This document shows positions 1 to 9,287 of a DNA stretch of 64,000 bases, piece by piece. Origin of the DNA: Hyphodiscus hymeniophilus (lineage: Eukaryota; Ascomycota; Leotiomycetes; Helotiales; Hyphodiscaceae); NCBI GenBank assembly GCA_016508695.1, contig VNKQ01000009.1, positions 1,426,001 to 1,490,000 of the forward strand. The letters are read 5' to 3'. A model generated the notes under the pieces. The model was not told where the DNA came from, did not search any database, and was given only the letters and a program-made list of their open reading frames with translations. Position 1 is the stretch's first letter. Each line of letters starts with the position of its first letter. Position numbers and translations under genes: made by a program.

Positions 1-662
1 ATTTCTACTACTACCTCGAAGTAGTCCACGGCCTGAATATCAGGGACACGGGCTACGTGACCAATATCTTCAGTATCGGGTCCTGTTTCTGGTCCCTCGT
101 TGTTGGTCTTGCCATTCGCAAATCCGGATACTTCAAGTGGATCGCATTCTTTTCTCTCTTCCTCGAGATGCTCGGCGTCGGACTCATGATCCACTTCCGT
201 CAACCAGGCCAGAATATCGGGTACGTGGTGATGTGCCAGATCTTCATTGCGTTCGGAGGAGGAGCCATGGTCTTGTGCGAAGAGCTGGCTGTCATGTCCG
301 CCGTGTCCCACGCCAACATCGCTGGGATTCTCGCTTTCCTGTCGCTGTTCTCGAGCGTCGGATCCGCGGTCGGCTATGCTGTGTCCGGCGTCATCTACGC
401 GAACACATTTCCGCAAGCTCTGACCAAAGCCCTACCAGGAAACTCAACGCTCGTCGAGGAGCTCTATGCTAGCACGGCCACGCAGCTCCTGTATGCTTTT
501 GGAACTCCCGAGAGGACAGCTTGTCTGGAGGCTTGGGGTCACACGCAGAGACTTCTGTGCATTGCCGGGCTCGCGTGGTTGATTCCTGGAATCGCTTTCA
601 TTGCGGTGTGGAGAAATTACAAGGTTACCGAAATGACTCAAGTGAAGGGGAGAGTCATTTGA
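1..662 (+). CDS. Siderophore-iron MFS transporter, 3' part only
   Basis: This is the C-terminal part of a major-facilitator proton symporter of the fungal siderophore-iron family (Sit1/MirB type), which imports ferric siderophores across the plasma membrane. The frame is open from the first bases (codons start at position 3) and stops at 660-662, so the gene is cut by the window edge and its start is outside. The residues before position 57 (Tyr-rich, then VVHGLNIRDTGYVTNI) match the family's loop leading to IYSIGS-like and FWSLVVGL-like segments, and several hydrophobic membrane helices follow. The internal GTG at 57 is an ordinary Val codon. After the last helix (ends IAFIAVWRNYKV) only a short cytosolic tail remains. 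It is probably one of a set of accessory transporters with the next two genes. Family assignment is from remembered sequence character; the substrate cannot be told. Confidence 0.85.
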   Translation, partial: FYYYLEVVHGLNIRDTGYVTNIFSIGSCFWSLVVGLAIRKSGYFKWIAFFSLFLEMLGVGLMIHFRQPGQNIGYVVMCQIFIAFGGGAMVLCEELAVMSAVSHANIAGILAFLSLFSSVGSAVGYAVSGVIYANTFPQALTKALPGNSTLVEELYASTATQLLYAFGTPERTACLEAWGHTQRLLCIAGLAWLIPGIAFIAVWRNYKVTEMTQVKGRVI

Positions 663-1057
663 TGGATTGGTGTAATATCTAGGAATTTGTATGCTTTTTC
701 TGGAATATGGAAAGTAATTAGACGAGAAGAGGAATACTGGGAGTCAAGGTAGTCAAGGGAGTCCGGTGGGAGGGGCCTCAAGTATATCAGGTCGTAGACC
801 CGTTGGAACATGACTGTGCATCTATAATTTCACACATTAGGATTCTTCACGTCTGCGCGGCAGGCTTACTTGTGCTGTTTCTGCTTGCTTTAGTCTGACG
901 ACCACTCAATCGAGCCTTGCAAATGCAGTGATGTACTACAGGACTTGTGGAACATTGTCTATCATTATTCGTGACTTTTTGTACCCAATTTGACTCCTCT
1001 AGATCCATGCCCGCGCGGTCATAATGAGGACATTCACTGAATCATTCAAATATCCTC
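663..1057. other. Convergent intergenic spacer (no gene seen)
   Basis: The two flanking genes end toward each other here, so the stretch should carry both 3' untranslated regions. No open frame, RNA gene or repeat stands out. Confidence 0.6.
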
Positions 1058-2323
1058 TCACGCGCTGATACTCGCCCTCCTCTCAAACACCTGCTCACCC
1101 CCTTCTACTCGACTACTCCCCAGAAGAGCACTCTCCTCATCAACAGCCACATCTTTAGCCGGGCTCTTCGCCACCGGTCCCGTCTTCTGCAAAGCCACCC
1201 ATAACGTACTCGCAATGACAATCCCACCACCAAACAAGCTCCAGGCGCCCGGCAAGACGCCCCAAATAGCCCAGTCAAACAACAGCGCGAAGACGATCTG
1301 GCTGTACAGCATGCTGGTCGCCTTGCTACTCTTGTCCAGCTGCAGGCCCGCCGTCAGCAGGAACTGCAGAACGAATCCCAGCACGCCCAGGAAGACGAGG
1401 AGCCCCCACTCCCTGGCGCCGTGAGGCATCGAGAAGCCAATCCCGGGGATGGCGAGGAGCGCCAACGCCGAGCCCGCGGTCCCGAGCATGGCGAAGTAGT
1501 TCACCGACAGGAGAGCATGTGCTCTGCCGCCGATGATGCGGATGGTAGTGTAGGCGCCGGAGGCGCCGAAGATGCCCGCGATGGAGACGGCGATTGCGAC
1601 GAGGCGCTGGGCGGGCGTCACGTCGTCGACGGCGCCTGCTTGGTTGGTGTCGATGTTGTCGTCGACGGAGCCGAAGATGCTCGATGGGTGCGCGATGAAT
1701 ATCACGCCTACCAGGGCGACCAGGCCCGCGAGGAGCTCCTTGCGAGTGAAGGAGGTGCCGAGGAGGACGGAGCAGGCGAAGGCCGTCACGATGGGGACGA
1801 GGAAGCGGAAGACTGTTGCTTCGGCCAAGGGGAGGTAATGTACGGAGTCTATCAGACTGTAAGTCTCACATTTCACATACGGTAACGTGCTGGCTACGTA
1901 CAGTATAAGCAGAACAGCCCTCCGAAGCCGAAGAGCGCTCGCAAGATCAGCAAGCCTCTGACGCTTGGAGCTCCAAGAGGGAAGTCGGGAACGTTTGTCC
2001 ACCACATATAAATGGTGCTCAAGATAAACGTTATACCCATGCGGGCAAATATAACCTGGCTGGCATTAGCGCAAAGTCGGGTTGTGTTCCCATCCTCTTC
2101 TCAGAGTACGTACCTGAAACGGATGCATGCCATGGCCACCTTGTTGCAGGAACCGCACGATAGCATCCATCGACGAGCCGGCTATTTCTGACAGCAGGAT
2201 CAGGAACATGCCTTTATTGTTCTGCCATACTGCCTTCCATGCGTTCGGCGACTCCGCGATCCCGGCCGTGGAGAAGTCCTCTTCTTCGTCATGTCGTTGA
2301 ACCCGTCCGTCTTGGGCCGACAT
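1058..2323 (-). CDS. DMT superfamily transporter with EamA domains
   Basis: Predicted multi-pass membrane carrier of the drug/metabolite transporter superfamily (EamA-like, resembling SLC35G-type fungal proteins). Three exons give 384 residues: 2323-2114, 2055-1902 and 1848-1058. The second intron (1849-1901) is settled by conservation: only donor GTACGT with acceptor CTGATAG yields the family run LYYSVHYLPLAEATVF; using the nearer TTACAG acceptor would add four odd residues or break the frame. The N-terminal 30 or so residues are acidic and cytosolic, then about ten helices follow in two EamA repeats, and the tail is polar. The first ATG of the frame is at 2323; a GTG 24 bases upstream is not a plausible fungal start. 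Substrate unknown. Confidence 0.85.
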
Positions 2324-2946
2324 TCTGAGGCTGAGATAAGAGGACACGCAGTAGAATGAGCTCAGGGAAAGTACTATATTGGTGGCGGGTGTTTCTGTTC
2401 AGACCTTCCAAAAGGCAAAAACATGACCAAAAGTGGAGGGCGGGTCGAGATAGCAAGGTTTGACTTTTCCCGCTGAATTCACCCCCGTTAAAGTCGTGGT
2501 GCAGCTAGTCCGGTATCTAGCTTCGCCTAAGACTCTCGAAGAGCCTAGTAGAGTCACCTATGGAGATCTCTTGATGCGCTTTAAAACTAATAATACTGTG
2601 ATCAAGCCCTTCGTTGTTGATGCTGGCTGGAGCTGCTGCAGCTGCTTGTGCTACAAAATCTACAGTCTTGTCTCGTTCTGCTGGCCCGATTGTCGAGCTT
2701 GGTCACGTGCCTTACTTGAAGCTATGTTACAAAAGCTCCGATTAGTACGGAGATAAACTGAGCTCATGATTAATCCAGAAAGATCGCAAAAGAATTTTCA
2801 ATCCCGGGCAGAAGGATAGTATCACTTCTGGAACGTTTTGCCTTCTAAATGAACAGAAACTATAGCCGTCTATATCAGAAAGCTTGTTCTGGCCGAAATA
2901 TGATTTTAATTTGGCCTCGTAGGAGGAAGTTGAGCCGCCGACCGAC
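2324..2946. other. Intergenic region upstream of the DMT gene and downstream of the MFS gene
   Basis: It should hold the promoter of the minus-strand DMT carrier and the 3' region of the minus-strand MFS gene beyond it. A plus-strand open frame at 2460-2756 has no recognisable protein features and is treated as chance. Confidence 0.5.
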
Positions 2947-4344
2947 TCAGAAGATGACCTTCAGCCTTGGACCCACCGCCATGATTCTGGCGACCGCAAG
3001 GGGTATCATTCCGCAGACATAACTCATTCCCACGAACACAATCAGGCCCCAGTAAGCACCACCACTTCTCTTGATTATCTCTCCAGCTGTTGGGATACCA
3101 ATCAACAATCCGATGGAAACAACTGTATTGCATGTGGCATAGTACTTCCCATACTCCTCCGTCCGACACAGCTGGCCAATACAGACCGGAACCAGATTGA
3201 TTCCGGAGCCACTTGCAAAACCGAACAAAATAGCGAAGGTCAAAATGCCAGGCTTGGTATTTCCCACAGGGAGCCATATACCGAGGACAGAAATTGCCAT
3301 CAAACTTGTGATGAAGATCATGGTGTTAAAGCGTCCAAGCTTGTCCGAGAAAAAGCCTGGAATGATGCGGCCGAAGATGGAACTGGCATTGATTGCAATA
3401 AGTAGCTGCGAGCCGAAAGCATCATTGAACCCCATGTACGTTGCGTAAGAGCTCATATATGTCAAAGGGATGAAAAGTGCGCATTCGATCATGAAAACAG
3501 CTGCAACAGCCACAGCGTAGGTTGGCTTCCGGAGGATCGTGAGATCCAGCTTCACGCTTGCATTGAGCATGGGCGGGAGTCGTTTCCGGACCAACAAGCA
3601 TGATATGGAGCAGAGGAAAGCCAATATAAAGCCCAAAGCTCTTGTGGCAACTGCCCATCCTGCCCGTGGAATAAGGGCTTGGAGTACGATGGGATAAATG
3701 ATCCCACCGACTGCCCCACCGAGTGCAGCAAGACCTGTAGCAAAGCCGCGACGGACGTTAAACCAATGTCCAATCACCGTGAAACAAGGCGCGAAGAGAA
3801 GTGATGTGCTGATGCCGTTCAGAACGCCAAATACCAGCATGAAGTGCAAGTAAGTCTGACAGGAGCCTGCCAGGAACATCGCGGTTGACACGCCGGCACC
3901 ACCAGCAGCAATCAGCCATCGCGCATTATACTTGTCGAATAGAGGACCGACTATGAGACCACAAGCATAGCTTAAGAAAGCATATATGCCAAAGATCCAT
4001 CCAACATCGCCATCGCTGTAGTTATGAAGCTGGTTTTGCGAAATGTGTTTCTGAAAGACACCCATCGTGTTCATCGTTCCAACACCTCCACAGAGCCCGC
4101 AGAAAGCTCCAAAGACCACAGTCCATGCAGCGAAACCCCCTTCTGGGTAGTATATGAGCTCAGCTTGATTTAATAGAACTCCGTTACCCTCGGGAAGAGC
4201 ACGTTCAGTGTCGATGCATCCAAGAGGTACATCTGGAGGAGCGTGGGGCGCGAAGGGACTATTTACAGGATCCGTAAGAGTAGTCTCGATATCCTCGATG
4301 TTTCTCCCACCGGAAGTTCTCATGTTGAAGTCCCCAAGGGTCAT
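2947..4344 (-). CDS. Monocarboxylate-type MFS transporter
   Basis: A single-exon gene for a 465-residue major-facilitator carrier of the fungal monocarboxylate-permease-like group. About 70 polar residues precede the conserved start of helix 1 (EGGFAAWTVVFGAFCGLCGG). The family's MGVFQ motif and a YSDGDVGWIFGIYAFLSYACG-like helix follow, then the loop LVGPLFDKYNARW-type motif, in all about 12 hydrophobic segments. Length and motifs look complete and no stop or frameshift is seen. The ATG at 4344 is the first in frame; a second at codon 8 is possible. Family members move monocarboxylates, riboflavin or other small acids, or have no known substrate, so the substrate is not assigned. It lies head-to-tail with the DMT gene, separated by about 600 bp. 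Confidence 0.88.
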   Translation of the reverse strand: MTLGDFNMRTSGGRNIEDIETTLTDPVNSPFAPHAPPDVPLGCIDTERALPEGNGVLLNQAELIYYPEGGFAAWTVVFGAFCGLCGGVGTMNTMGVFQKHISQNQLHNYSDGDVGWIFGIYAFLSYACGLIVGPLFDKYNARWLIAAGGAGVSTAMFLAGSCQTYLHFMLVFGVLNGISTSLLFAPCFTVIGHWFNVRRGFATGLAALGGAVGGIIYPIVLQALIPRAGWAVATRALGFILAFLCSISCLLVRKRLPPMLNASVKLDLTILRKPTYAVAVAAVFMIECALFIPLTYMSSYATYMGFNDAFGSQLLIAINASSIFGRIIPGFFSDKLGRFNTMIFITSLMAISVLGIWLPVGNTKPGILTFAILFGFASGSGINLVPVCIGQLCRTEEYGKYYATCNTVVSIGLLIGIPTAGEIIKRSGGAYWGLIVFVGMSYVCGMIPLAVARIMAVGPRLKVIF

Positions 4345-4742
4345 ATTTTCCTTAGGAAAACAGAGTCAGCTAAAAGCATCGATGATTGAGCCTGGTGGCA
4401 TACTTTGTGCGATACATTCATTATATATCAACGTTGCTGATAAACCATGAGCCCCACTTCTGGCCCAAATACATGCACGCTTTTCGCGGTGGGACGCCAA
4501 CTCTCTTGGCCGATTGATCCCGGGCACTGATGATCTCAATCGTGAGTTATTTGGAGAAATCAGATGTCATACTGGTCACTCCGAGATTCAGGTTTACGCC
4601 ATTTCACGGAGACCGAATGGTTGGGCGTCTAATTGGTCAATTTGAGATCAACTTTCTTCGTTGGTTGCAAAATCTTAACTCCGAACCTCCAGTTGGTGGC
4701 TCATTCTCAACGCCTTTCTGTGATACAGCCAGCCGCCGCTTC
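4345..4742. other. Intergenic region upstream of the MFS gene
   Basis: Likely promoter of the minus-strand MFS transporter plus the 3' region of the next minus-strand gene. No specific site can be supported by eye. Confidence 0.5.
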
Positions 4743-5280
4743 TCAAAAGCCAATGATATACCTCTGCATATCTCGATACCTTTCAATCTTCTGCTTAAAC
4801 ACGTGTGAATGAACAGAATTCCAGCCTCGCGTCGGCCAAGTTGGATTAGTCCGAAGGAAGGCCTCCGTTATGGCGGGAAAATCTCGGTATTCAAGAGGTC
4901 GGTCGAGGTACATCAAGGCCATTTCCACCAGTTCAAACAGGTCTTCCGTATGTTCGTGCAACCATCTAGTCTGAGCCGCGGGAGCTCTTCTTCTTCCTCC
5001 ACGGCGTCCACGAGGATTGTTCCGGTCTGGGCGACGGTACTGGGTTCCGGCGCGCTCATCTTCCGGGAGATCGAAAAGATACTCTAAAGCATCTGCGATG
5101 GGCGGTTGGAGAGGGGGAGGAGCAACTTGGGGGTTTCCTGTCGCGGCAGGCAATTGACCTGCAAAGACCTTAGAAACGTTAGTAAAGAGCTCAAGTATTT
5201 CCATGGCTATAGCCGCTTACCAGCTGATTGGCACCGGAAAGAAGACCGGCACCTTGTTGCACTACATTTGGCGTGTTCAT
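4743..5280 (-). CDS. Unrecognised two-exon protein, proline/arginine-rich linker
   Basis: I do not recognise this gene. Exon 1 (5280-5221) encodes MNTPNVVQQGAGLLSGANQL and joins in phase to exon 2 (5168-4743), giving 161 residues. The intron has donor GTAAGC, a branch-like ACTAAC and acceptor TAAG; the better-looking TGCAG acceptor eight bases further on shifts the frame into a stop. The middle is Pro-rich then Arg/Gly-rich (RGRRGGRRR). The C-terminal third looks like a folded helical unit (WPTRGWNSVHSHVFKQKI), faintly reminiscent of a Myb/SANT-like fold, which is speculation. The start codon lies about 15 bp from a minisatellite array that must form its leader or promoter. It could also be a species-restricted or decayed gene. 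Confidence 0.5.
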
Positions 5281-5293
5281 CTTGTTCTGCTGG

Positions 5294-5962
5294 TGTGAAT
5301 GTGAGGTAGGTGATGGTGACGAGAGCCAAGCGAAGGGGTTGATGTGACGAGAATACCAGAAACCAAGAGGGGTGGGTTTGTTAATTGTGAGGTAGATGAA
5401 GTTAACAAAGTGAACCGAAGGGGTTGATGTGAATAGACGAGAATACCAGAAACCAAGAGGTGTGGGTTTGTTGATTGTGAGGTGGATGATGTTGACGAGA
5501 GCCAAGCGAAGGGGTTGATGTGACGAGAATACTAGAAACCAAGAGGGGTGGGTTTGTTAATTGTGAGGTAGATGAAGTTAACAAAGTGAACCGAAGGGGT
5601 TGATGTGAATAGACGAGAATACCAGAACCCAGGGGTTTGGGTTTGTTAAATGTGAGGTGGATAATAGTGACAAAGCGAAGCAAAGGGGTTTATGTGAATT
5701 AGACGACAATACCAGAACCCAGGGGTTTGGGTTTGTTTAATGTGAGGTAGATGAAGTTGACAAAGGGAAGCGAGGAGGTTGATGTGAATAGACGAGAATG
5801 CCAAAAACCAGGGGGTTTGGGTTTGTTAAATGTGAGGTAGATGAAGTTAATAAAGGGAAGCGAAGGGGTTGATGTAAATAGATGAGAATACTAGAAACCA
5901 TGGGGTTTGAGTTTGTTAAATGTGTAATAGATAATATTTAAAAAAGACAAGTGAAGGGGTTG
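5294..5962. repeat. Minisatellite, 85-91 bp unit, about 7-8 copies
   Basis: Tandem copies each carry the landmarks GAAGGGGTTGATGTGA, ACGAGAATACCAGAAACC, GGGTTTGTTAAT and GTGAGGTAGATGA. Unit starts (GAAGGGGTT or variants) fall at about 5332, 5417, 5508, 5594, 5682, 5773, 5862 and 5953. Units differ in length by small indels, for example with or without AATAG before ACGAGAATAC. Copies nearest the gene at 4743-5280 are almost identical to each other; those toward 5900 are more diverged. Copy number and boundaries are read by eye. Confidence 0.85.
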
Positions 5963-6700
5963 AATATTGTCAACCTTTTGTCCAAGCGTGGCATTACCAC
6001 AGCTCAAGGCTGAGTTGATAGTTGACAGCTGGGCTTCAATATCAATTTGAGTGGCCTTTTGCTTCTTTTGGAGGTTTCTACATTCTTACGATTGTCACTA
6101 ACATTGGGCTTTTTCAATCGGGAAGTACAAAGCAAGGTAGTTGTTGATGCTGTAGCTGGAAAAGAAGTCGAAAGATGTTGACCGAGAAGAGCTAATGGAC
6201 AGAGCACTAGAGAGAGCTCGCAGCCACGAGGGCGAAGCAGATGCTGAGAAATCCCGAGACAGCGGCACCAAGACCGGACCTTGTTTCATTTGTCCGCTGG
6301 AAGGATTCGGAGCCATTGGTACGTGACATTGAGCTACTTTGCAGCAAGGAAGTAATTACTGACTCCCTTGCTACCTCTAGCATTACTCCTACCTGCGGCC
6401 TTGTTCTGATTTCAAATAAGAAACAAGATACAAATGATCCAGTTCTCTATGAACGGATGGGACTTGCAACAGGATCTATTTTCGACCCTACCCATAATAG
6501 CTTTGTTGTGCAAATACTGTTTAGCTTGCCCCAGACCTCAGAGAGTCAAATACGACGAGACAAGACCACAATACAACAAATGCGTTAGATCTGGGAGGCA
6601 CTGTAATGAGTCCCAGAAGGCCTCGTTTTATCTTCGAGATTTAGAACGTTTAGGCAAGTGCGAGACGTACTTTACTCTTTGGATATGTTTGCTTTCATAT
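5963..6700. other. Non-repeat segment between two repeat clusters, origin unclear
   Basis: Separates the main minisatellite from its diverged copies. Open frames of about 70-115 codons occur on both strands (for example plus 6241-6588, minus 6316-6098). The plus strand near 6260-6315 can be read as a short Cys-x2-Cys peptide (GPCFICPLEGFGAIG), which hints at a decayed element, but no family can be named. Confidence 0.3.
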
Positions 6701-6975
6701 GAATTAGGCGAGAATACTAGAAACTAGTGGGTTTAGGTTTATTAAGTATAAGGTAAACATAAGTCTTTTGAATATTAGGTAAACATGGGATTATTAAATA
6801 TAAGGTAAATATGGGTTTAATAAATGTGAGGTAAATAATATTAACAAAGTAAAGTAAAGGGGTTGATGTGAATTAGACGAGAATACTAGAAACCAGGGGG
6901 TTTGGGTTTATTGAATATAAGGTAGACATGGGTCTTCTGAATGTGAGGTAGACAATGTTGATGAAATCCATGGCT
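6701..6975. repeat. Diverged copies of the 85-91 bp minisatellite unit
   Basis: The landmarks GCGAGAATACTAGAAACTAG, GTAAAGGGGTTGATGTGAATTAGACGAGAATAC and TGTGAGGTA recur here with many substitutions, mostly toward A/T, and with extra short sub-repeats (AAGGTAAACATAAG, AGGTAAACATGGG, AAGGTAAATATGGG). The pattern suggests an older part of the same array that drifted or was mutated. Confidence 0.65.
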
Positions 6976-7335
6976 GAGGTCCCGTTTGCTAGACGCCCAA
7001 CTATAGGCGCTTCGTACTACCTCTACCAAATATAAATCAGTTCATTTCAGGGAGTCTTGAATCACCAGAAAAGCAGAAGTGTCACGATTCTACTACTTCC
7101 TCTACATCTCAGAGTTTAACAAGAAGAACAATTCACCACCATCCAACTTGCTGCCACTCAAGGTTGGACTGTCATTACAATATCTTTCTCAGACGCCAAG
7201 CTCGCTATTGCCAAGGATCTCTGTGCTACCCTTTAGCTATTGTATTAATCATACAAATACTTCACATTGGAAAGGGATGTCTTGCACCAACTGTTTACTG
7301 CATATTCAAGTTCTCGTAAACAAGTGAGATACACT

Positions 7336-7749
7336 TTACGGATCAATGATTCGTGTCAATTTTCTCAGGAATCGTGCCGTCTTACATGTTGCATTCAGGC
7401 TCAATTGTAATAGATTGAATCGCCTTTTAAAAATTCTAAATGCTGAGGTATTGACGGCTGAAGAAGAAGAAGCAGATATCTCGAACCCCCACAGTGGCAA
7501 TATCTCTGGTGACGAAGAAAGGGAGGAACAAGAAGACGGCGCCTCTGATGAAGCTGAGCAGCCAATTGCAGCCGAGGAAGGAGCGAATTCATGTTCGGGA
7601 GAGCTTGAATGCACAAACCCATCATATGCCTTCGCCCATCCTTCGGGTAGTGGTGTACCATGACCTTTGAAGACGATCTCTGCAGCGAGCACCGAATACG
7701 TTGTAATGATCACATCCGATTCCGCAAGACGATTGGAGGTGTCCGTCAT
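7336..7749 (-). pseudogene. SNF2-family helicase-like fragment, degenerate
   Basis: On the minus strand residues near the start of this frame read RLAESDVIITTYSVLAAEI, which closely resembles the conserved DVVITTY-x-L segment of SNF2/Rad5/SHPRH-type ATPases (between motifs Ib and II). The frame upstream is interrupted by TGA just before the ATG at 7749, and the sequence after about 45 residues turns into Ser-rich low-complexity text that matches no helicase motif. No DEAH/DEGH box or Walker A is visible. I read it as a relic, perhaps of an accessory or transposon-borne helicase. The opposite strand carries an acidic frame (7346-7663) that is probably only its shadow. Confidence 0.4.
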
Positions 7750-7885
7750 TACGATTCACGGCAGGAGCTGCCGCAGGGAGATGAGCCACAGCTCCACGAA
7801 GATGAAGAGAATCTTGCTTAAATTACCACTGGTCATGGTTTGGTCGTTTTGTAACGGCATCAAAGATAACCCAGGTATGAGCTGA

Positions 7886-9168
7886 ATCCCATATGATTGA
7901 TGAAAAGATCTTGTGTTTATCAGCCGACGGTCACGGAAGGTTCCCAGAGACTTGGTGACAAGTGACTGACATCATGGTTCCAGTCTACACACTCCGGTAG
8001 ACCAATGCACGCAAAGCTTGTTTTGTTTCCATCCTGGCTGTGCCTGGTCAGCAATTGTAAGAAGAAGTTAGTACTCAGTGGACTATTGCCAACAGTTGGT
8101 AAGTGTCGGACATGATTCCTCTTCCCTATTTACTAGAAAAAAAAGATATTGTAGATTTCAAGAATTAAGGATACCACTTTGAAAGTGAAAGCCCTATTAC
8201 ACACATAATGTGTCAGGTATTTCACACCTGAAGGTGATCCAACCAGTATGTTTGGTCAGAACATAAGAGGTAACAGTACACCTGAGCATGTTTCTTTCCA
8301 CTTTGAATTCTAACCTGTGGCAACACCAATCCATTAACCATATGGATCCTTGCATCCCAAAGGGTGAAGATGGTGGGGTATTCTGCGCAGGACATGAAAA
8401 GTGTCATTTTGACAATGAGTGAGTGGAAATCGGATTTTTCTTGCTAGTGTACATTTGGTCTTGGACTTAGTAAGACATTGTGGTAAGAAATGATTCTGGT
8501 GGTATGGCAAAAGAATTCAAGTGAGGGAAAACCAAGCAGAGTCAAGAGAAAGAAACAGGCAAAGGGGAAAGGAATGCTACTCTGTAAATTGCCCTTCCGG
8601 CCATGCTTGACCTGTGGAGTGTGTTAAAGAAATAAGCGAAGAGCAGAGTAGTGAGTATAGGTGCTTCTCGCCCCTTTTCATTACCCCCTGGTATTGCATA
8701 CAGCATCGAAGTACTGATATCCGGAAGAAATCCATGAATAGGTACAGGTTACAGCATCTCATAAATCTAATGATCAGGCGCGATTTTTTACAATTGCAGA
8801 TTGTTCATTAGAATTGTACTTGGAAAGAATATCTGAAATGATGCTTAAGGAGGAGGAAAGATAGAGTCAGGAATTAAAGGTCGTTCATAAGATACCGTCT
8901 AACTCAAGTTACCTAGACATGTAGTCGGCACGTGATGCGCTCACTTCCTCGAATAGGTGCATACTTCTCCCTCTGGGTTCCAAGACCCTTCGCTTTGAGT
9001 TCAAAAAATGGGCTCGCAAGATCGGATAAGAAGCATTACTTAATGTCATGACCCTAGATATCAGGTAGGCTGTGTCGGTATAGGCTCTGGACCGTGTGGC
9101 GCCGCAGTGACTGTAGAGTACTGTACACAAGTTGTGGAATATAAAGCTTAGTGGGAGCCCAAGCTTCC
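7886..9168. other. Gene-poor stretch, nothing recognised
   Basis: Only short open frames under about 145 codons, none with motifs. It lies between the helicase-like relic and the 5S rRNA gene. Confidence 0.5.
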
Positions 9169-9287
9169 ACATACGACCATAGACTGTGGAGAATTGGGCA
9201 TCCCGTCCGCTCTGCCATACACAAGCCACAGATCGGCAGATTAGTAGTTGGGTGGGTGACCACCAGCGAATACCTGCTGTTGTATGT
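9169..9287 (+). rRNA. 5S ribosomal RNA (dispersed copy)
   Basis: The 119-bp segment begins ACATACGACCATAGACTGTG and ends GCTGTTGTATGT. Its termini can pair (ACATACGAC with GTTGTATGT) as the 5S helix I. Internal landmarks CATCCCGTCCGCTCTGCCATA, AAGCCACAGATCGG and TTAGTAGTTGGGTGGGTGACC match the fungal 5S consensus, including the internal RNA polymerase III control region. A T-rich run (TTTTAATTTTT) directly follows and would serve as terminator. Filamentous ascomycetes commonly scatter 5S genes through the genome rather than keeping them in the rDNA unit. The loop after AGATCGG may be a few bases short compared with typical copies, so a pseudogene cannot be excluded. Confidence 0.85.

Noticed and set aside
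1421..1885. 154-codon plus-strand frame rich in Asp, Glu and Gly
   Set aside because: Antisense shadow of the DMT transporter coding sequence.
7346..7663. Acidic plus-strand frame of 105 codons
   Set aside because: It is the complement of the Ser-rich minus-strand frame that carries the SNF2-like motif; no domain features of its own.
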